From Bacteroides_E sp964528875 (GTDB lineage Bacteria; Bacteroidota; Bacteroidia; Bacteroidales; Bacteroidaceae), in the NCBI GenBank assembly GCA_964528875.1, contig CAZGUI010000007.1, positions 1-64,000 on the forward strand: 64,000 nucleotides of DNA, written 5' to 3'. This document shows positions 63,379 to 64,000 of this stretch, piece by piece. The position numbers were made by a program, and so were the translations under genes. Position 1 is the first letter of the stretch. Each line of letters begins with the position of its first letter. The notes beneath the pieces are model-generated. The model saw nothing but the letters and a program-made list of their open reading frames with translations. It had not been told where the DNA came from and ran no database searches.

Positions 63379-64000
63379 ATGAAAAAGGAAGTATTAAATA
63401 TAATCATAATCTTGTCTGTCATTCTTGCATTTTGGGGGTGTTCAGCAACTAAATACGTTCCTAAAGACTCTTACTTATTGAATGAAGTAAAGATTCATAG
63501 CGATAATAAAAAAGTAAAAAGCTCTGACCTTAGACCTTATTTGCGACAAACTCCCAATGCCAAATGGTTTAGCCTTTTTAAAACCCCATTATACATTTAT
63601 AATTTATCCGGGAGAGATTCTACAAAATGGATGAATCGCTTTTTACGTAAAATTGGAGATGAACCTGTGATCTTTAGTGAACTAGAGGCCGATAGAACAC
63701 AAGAAGAACTAGTGAAAGCCATTCAAAATATGGGATATATGCGTGTGGAGGTTAGTCGACAGAAGAAAACAAAGAGGAAGTTAGCAACCGTTCACTATTA
63801 TATTAAGACAGGTAAGCCATATACTGTAGAAAATATAAAATATGATATTAATGATGAGTTGATGACTCACTATATGAAGAAAGATTCATCCAACTCTTTG
63901 CTGCATAATGATATGCAGTTTGATGTTAATGTCTTGAATGCAGAGAGAGATAGAATAACACAACTCTTACAAAACAATGGATATTATAGATTTAATAAAG
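63379..64000 (+). CDS. TamA/BamA-like outer-membrane assembly protein (3' truncated)
   Basis: The frame is open to the window end (207 codons seen). The start codes for a lipoprotein signal (MKKEVLNIIIILSVILAFWGC, Cys 21), unlike classical BamA. The following KYVPKDSYLLNEVKIHSDNKKVKSSDLRPYLRQTPNAKWF is the usual opening of the Bacteroidetes BamA/TamA family lipoproteins. POTRA-type domains follow (VHYYIKTGKPYTVENIKYDI; ITQLLQNNGYYRF). The barrel should lie beyond the window. Divergent from the TrmH-type gene. Confidence 0.85.
   Translation, partial: MKKEVLNIIIILSVILAFWGCSATKYVPKDSYLLNEVKIHSDNKKVKSSDLRPYLRQTPNAKWFSLFKTPLYIYNLSGRDSTKWMNRFLRKIGDEPVIFSELEADRTQEELVKAIQNMGYMRVEVSRQKKTKRKLATVHYYIKTGKPYTVENIKYDINDELMTHYMKKDSSNSLLHNDMQFDVNVLNAERDRITQLLQNNGYYRFNK

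Overview
The window is a stretch of a low-GC (roughly one third G+C) Bacteroidales chromosome, most like Bacteroides and its relatives. The evidence is two SusC/SusD pairs, an ECF sigma/FecR pair, many SpII lipoproteins, Bacteroidetes-type promoter boxes (TAnnTTTG near -7), and typical neighbours such as lspA-DUF4296 and udk-mltF. I see no rRNA, tRNA, CRISPR array, integrase or intact insertion sequence. Both ends cut genes: a GH28 polygalacturonase on the left and a TamA/BamA-like outer-membrane protein on the right.

Layout. 1-1.2 kb: 3' part of a GH28 pectinase. 1.9-3.6 kb: a GGGtGRT protein and NifU-like scaffold pair (minus strand). 3.9-10.9 kb: housekeeping and small genes (DUF4375, NigD-like, Yip1, smpB, mltF, udk, Dabb, dsbD). 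11.2-18.7 kb: a short polysaccharide-utilization locus (PUL) on the minus strand, with SusC, SusD and a beta-helix DUF4957/DUF5123-like lipoprotein. 19.2-23.9 kb: sppA-lpxK-PNP-thiL operon (minus). 24.3-26.8 kb: a lone GH2 enzyme. 26.9-29.6 kb: GNAT, padR-pspC and two tiny membrane proteins. 30-36 kb: OmpA and a giant collagen-like modular lipoprotein (minus), divergent from a TPR-TM-AraC regulator. 36.6-53.4 kb: a complete N-glycan-type PUL: ECF sigma, FecR anti-sigma, STN-containing SusC, SusD, a catalytically dead GH18-like lipoprotein, a LamG lipoprotein, an active-looking EndoH-type GH18, a discoidin-type lipoprotein and two GH92 alpha-mannosidases. 54-56.3 kb: a PL8 chondroitin/hyaluronan-type lyase. 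56.5-64 kb: ileS, a DksA-like protein, lspA, DUF4296, a small unknown, a TrmH-type methyltransferase and the TamA/BamA-like gene.

How it fits together. The 36.6-53.4 kb locus resembles the B. thetaiotaomicron high-mannose N-glycan locus (BT3983-BT3994, recalled from memory). A surface GH18 would release the glycan from the protein, lipoproteins and SusC/D would capture and import it, and GH92 enzymes would trim mannoses in the periplasm. The sigma/anti-sigma pair would sense import through the SusC STN domain. With the PL8 lyase beside it, this points to host-glycan foraging. The GH28 and the SusC/SusD/beta-helix locus suggest pectin use as well.

The most unusual DNA signal is a family of intergenic arrays with an exact 22-bp period, built on a dyad core TCGGTCCTAGACCGA. 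There are three clear arrays (18995, 29773, 53768) and two degenerate copies (11054, 36337), all outside genes. I do not recognise this family. The second most unusual item is the 905-residue lipoprotein made of alternating SAYELW and NGNWxIDG modules joined by collagen-like G-X-Y linkers.
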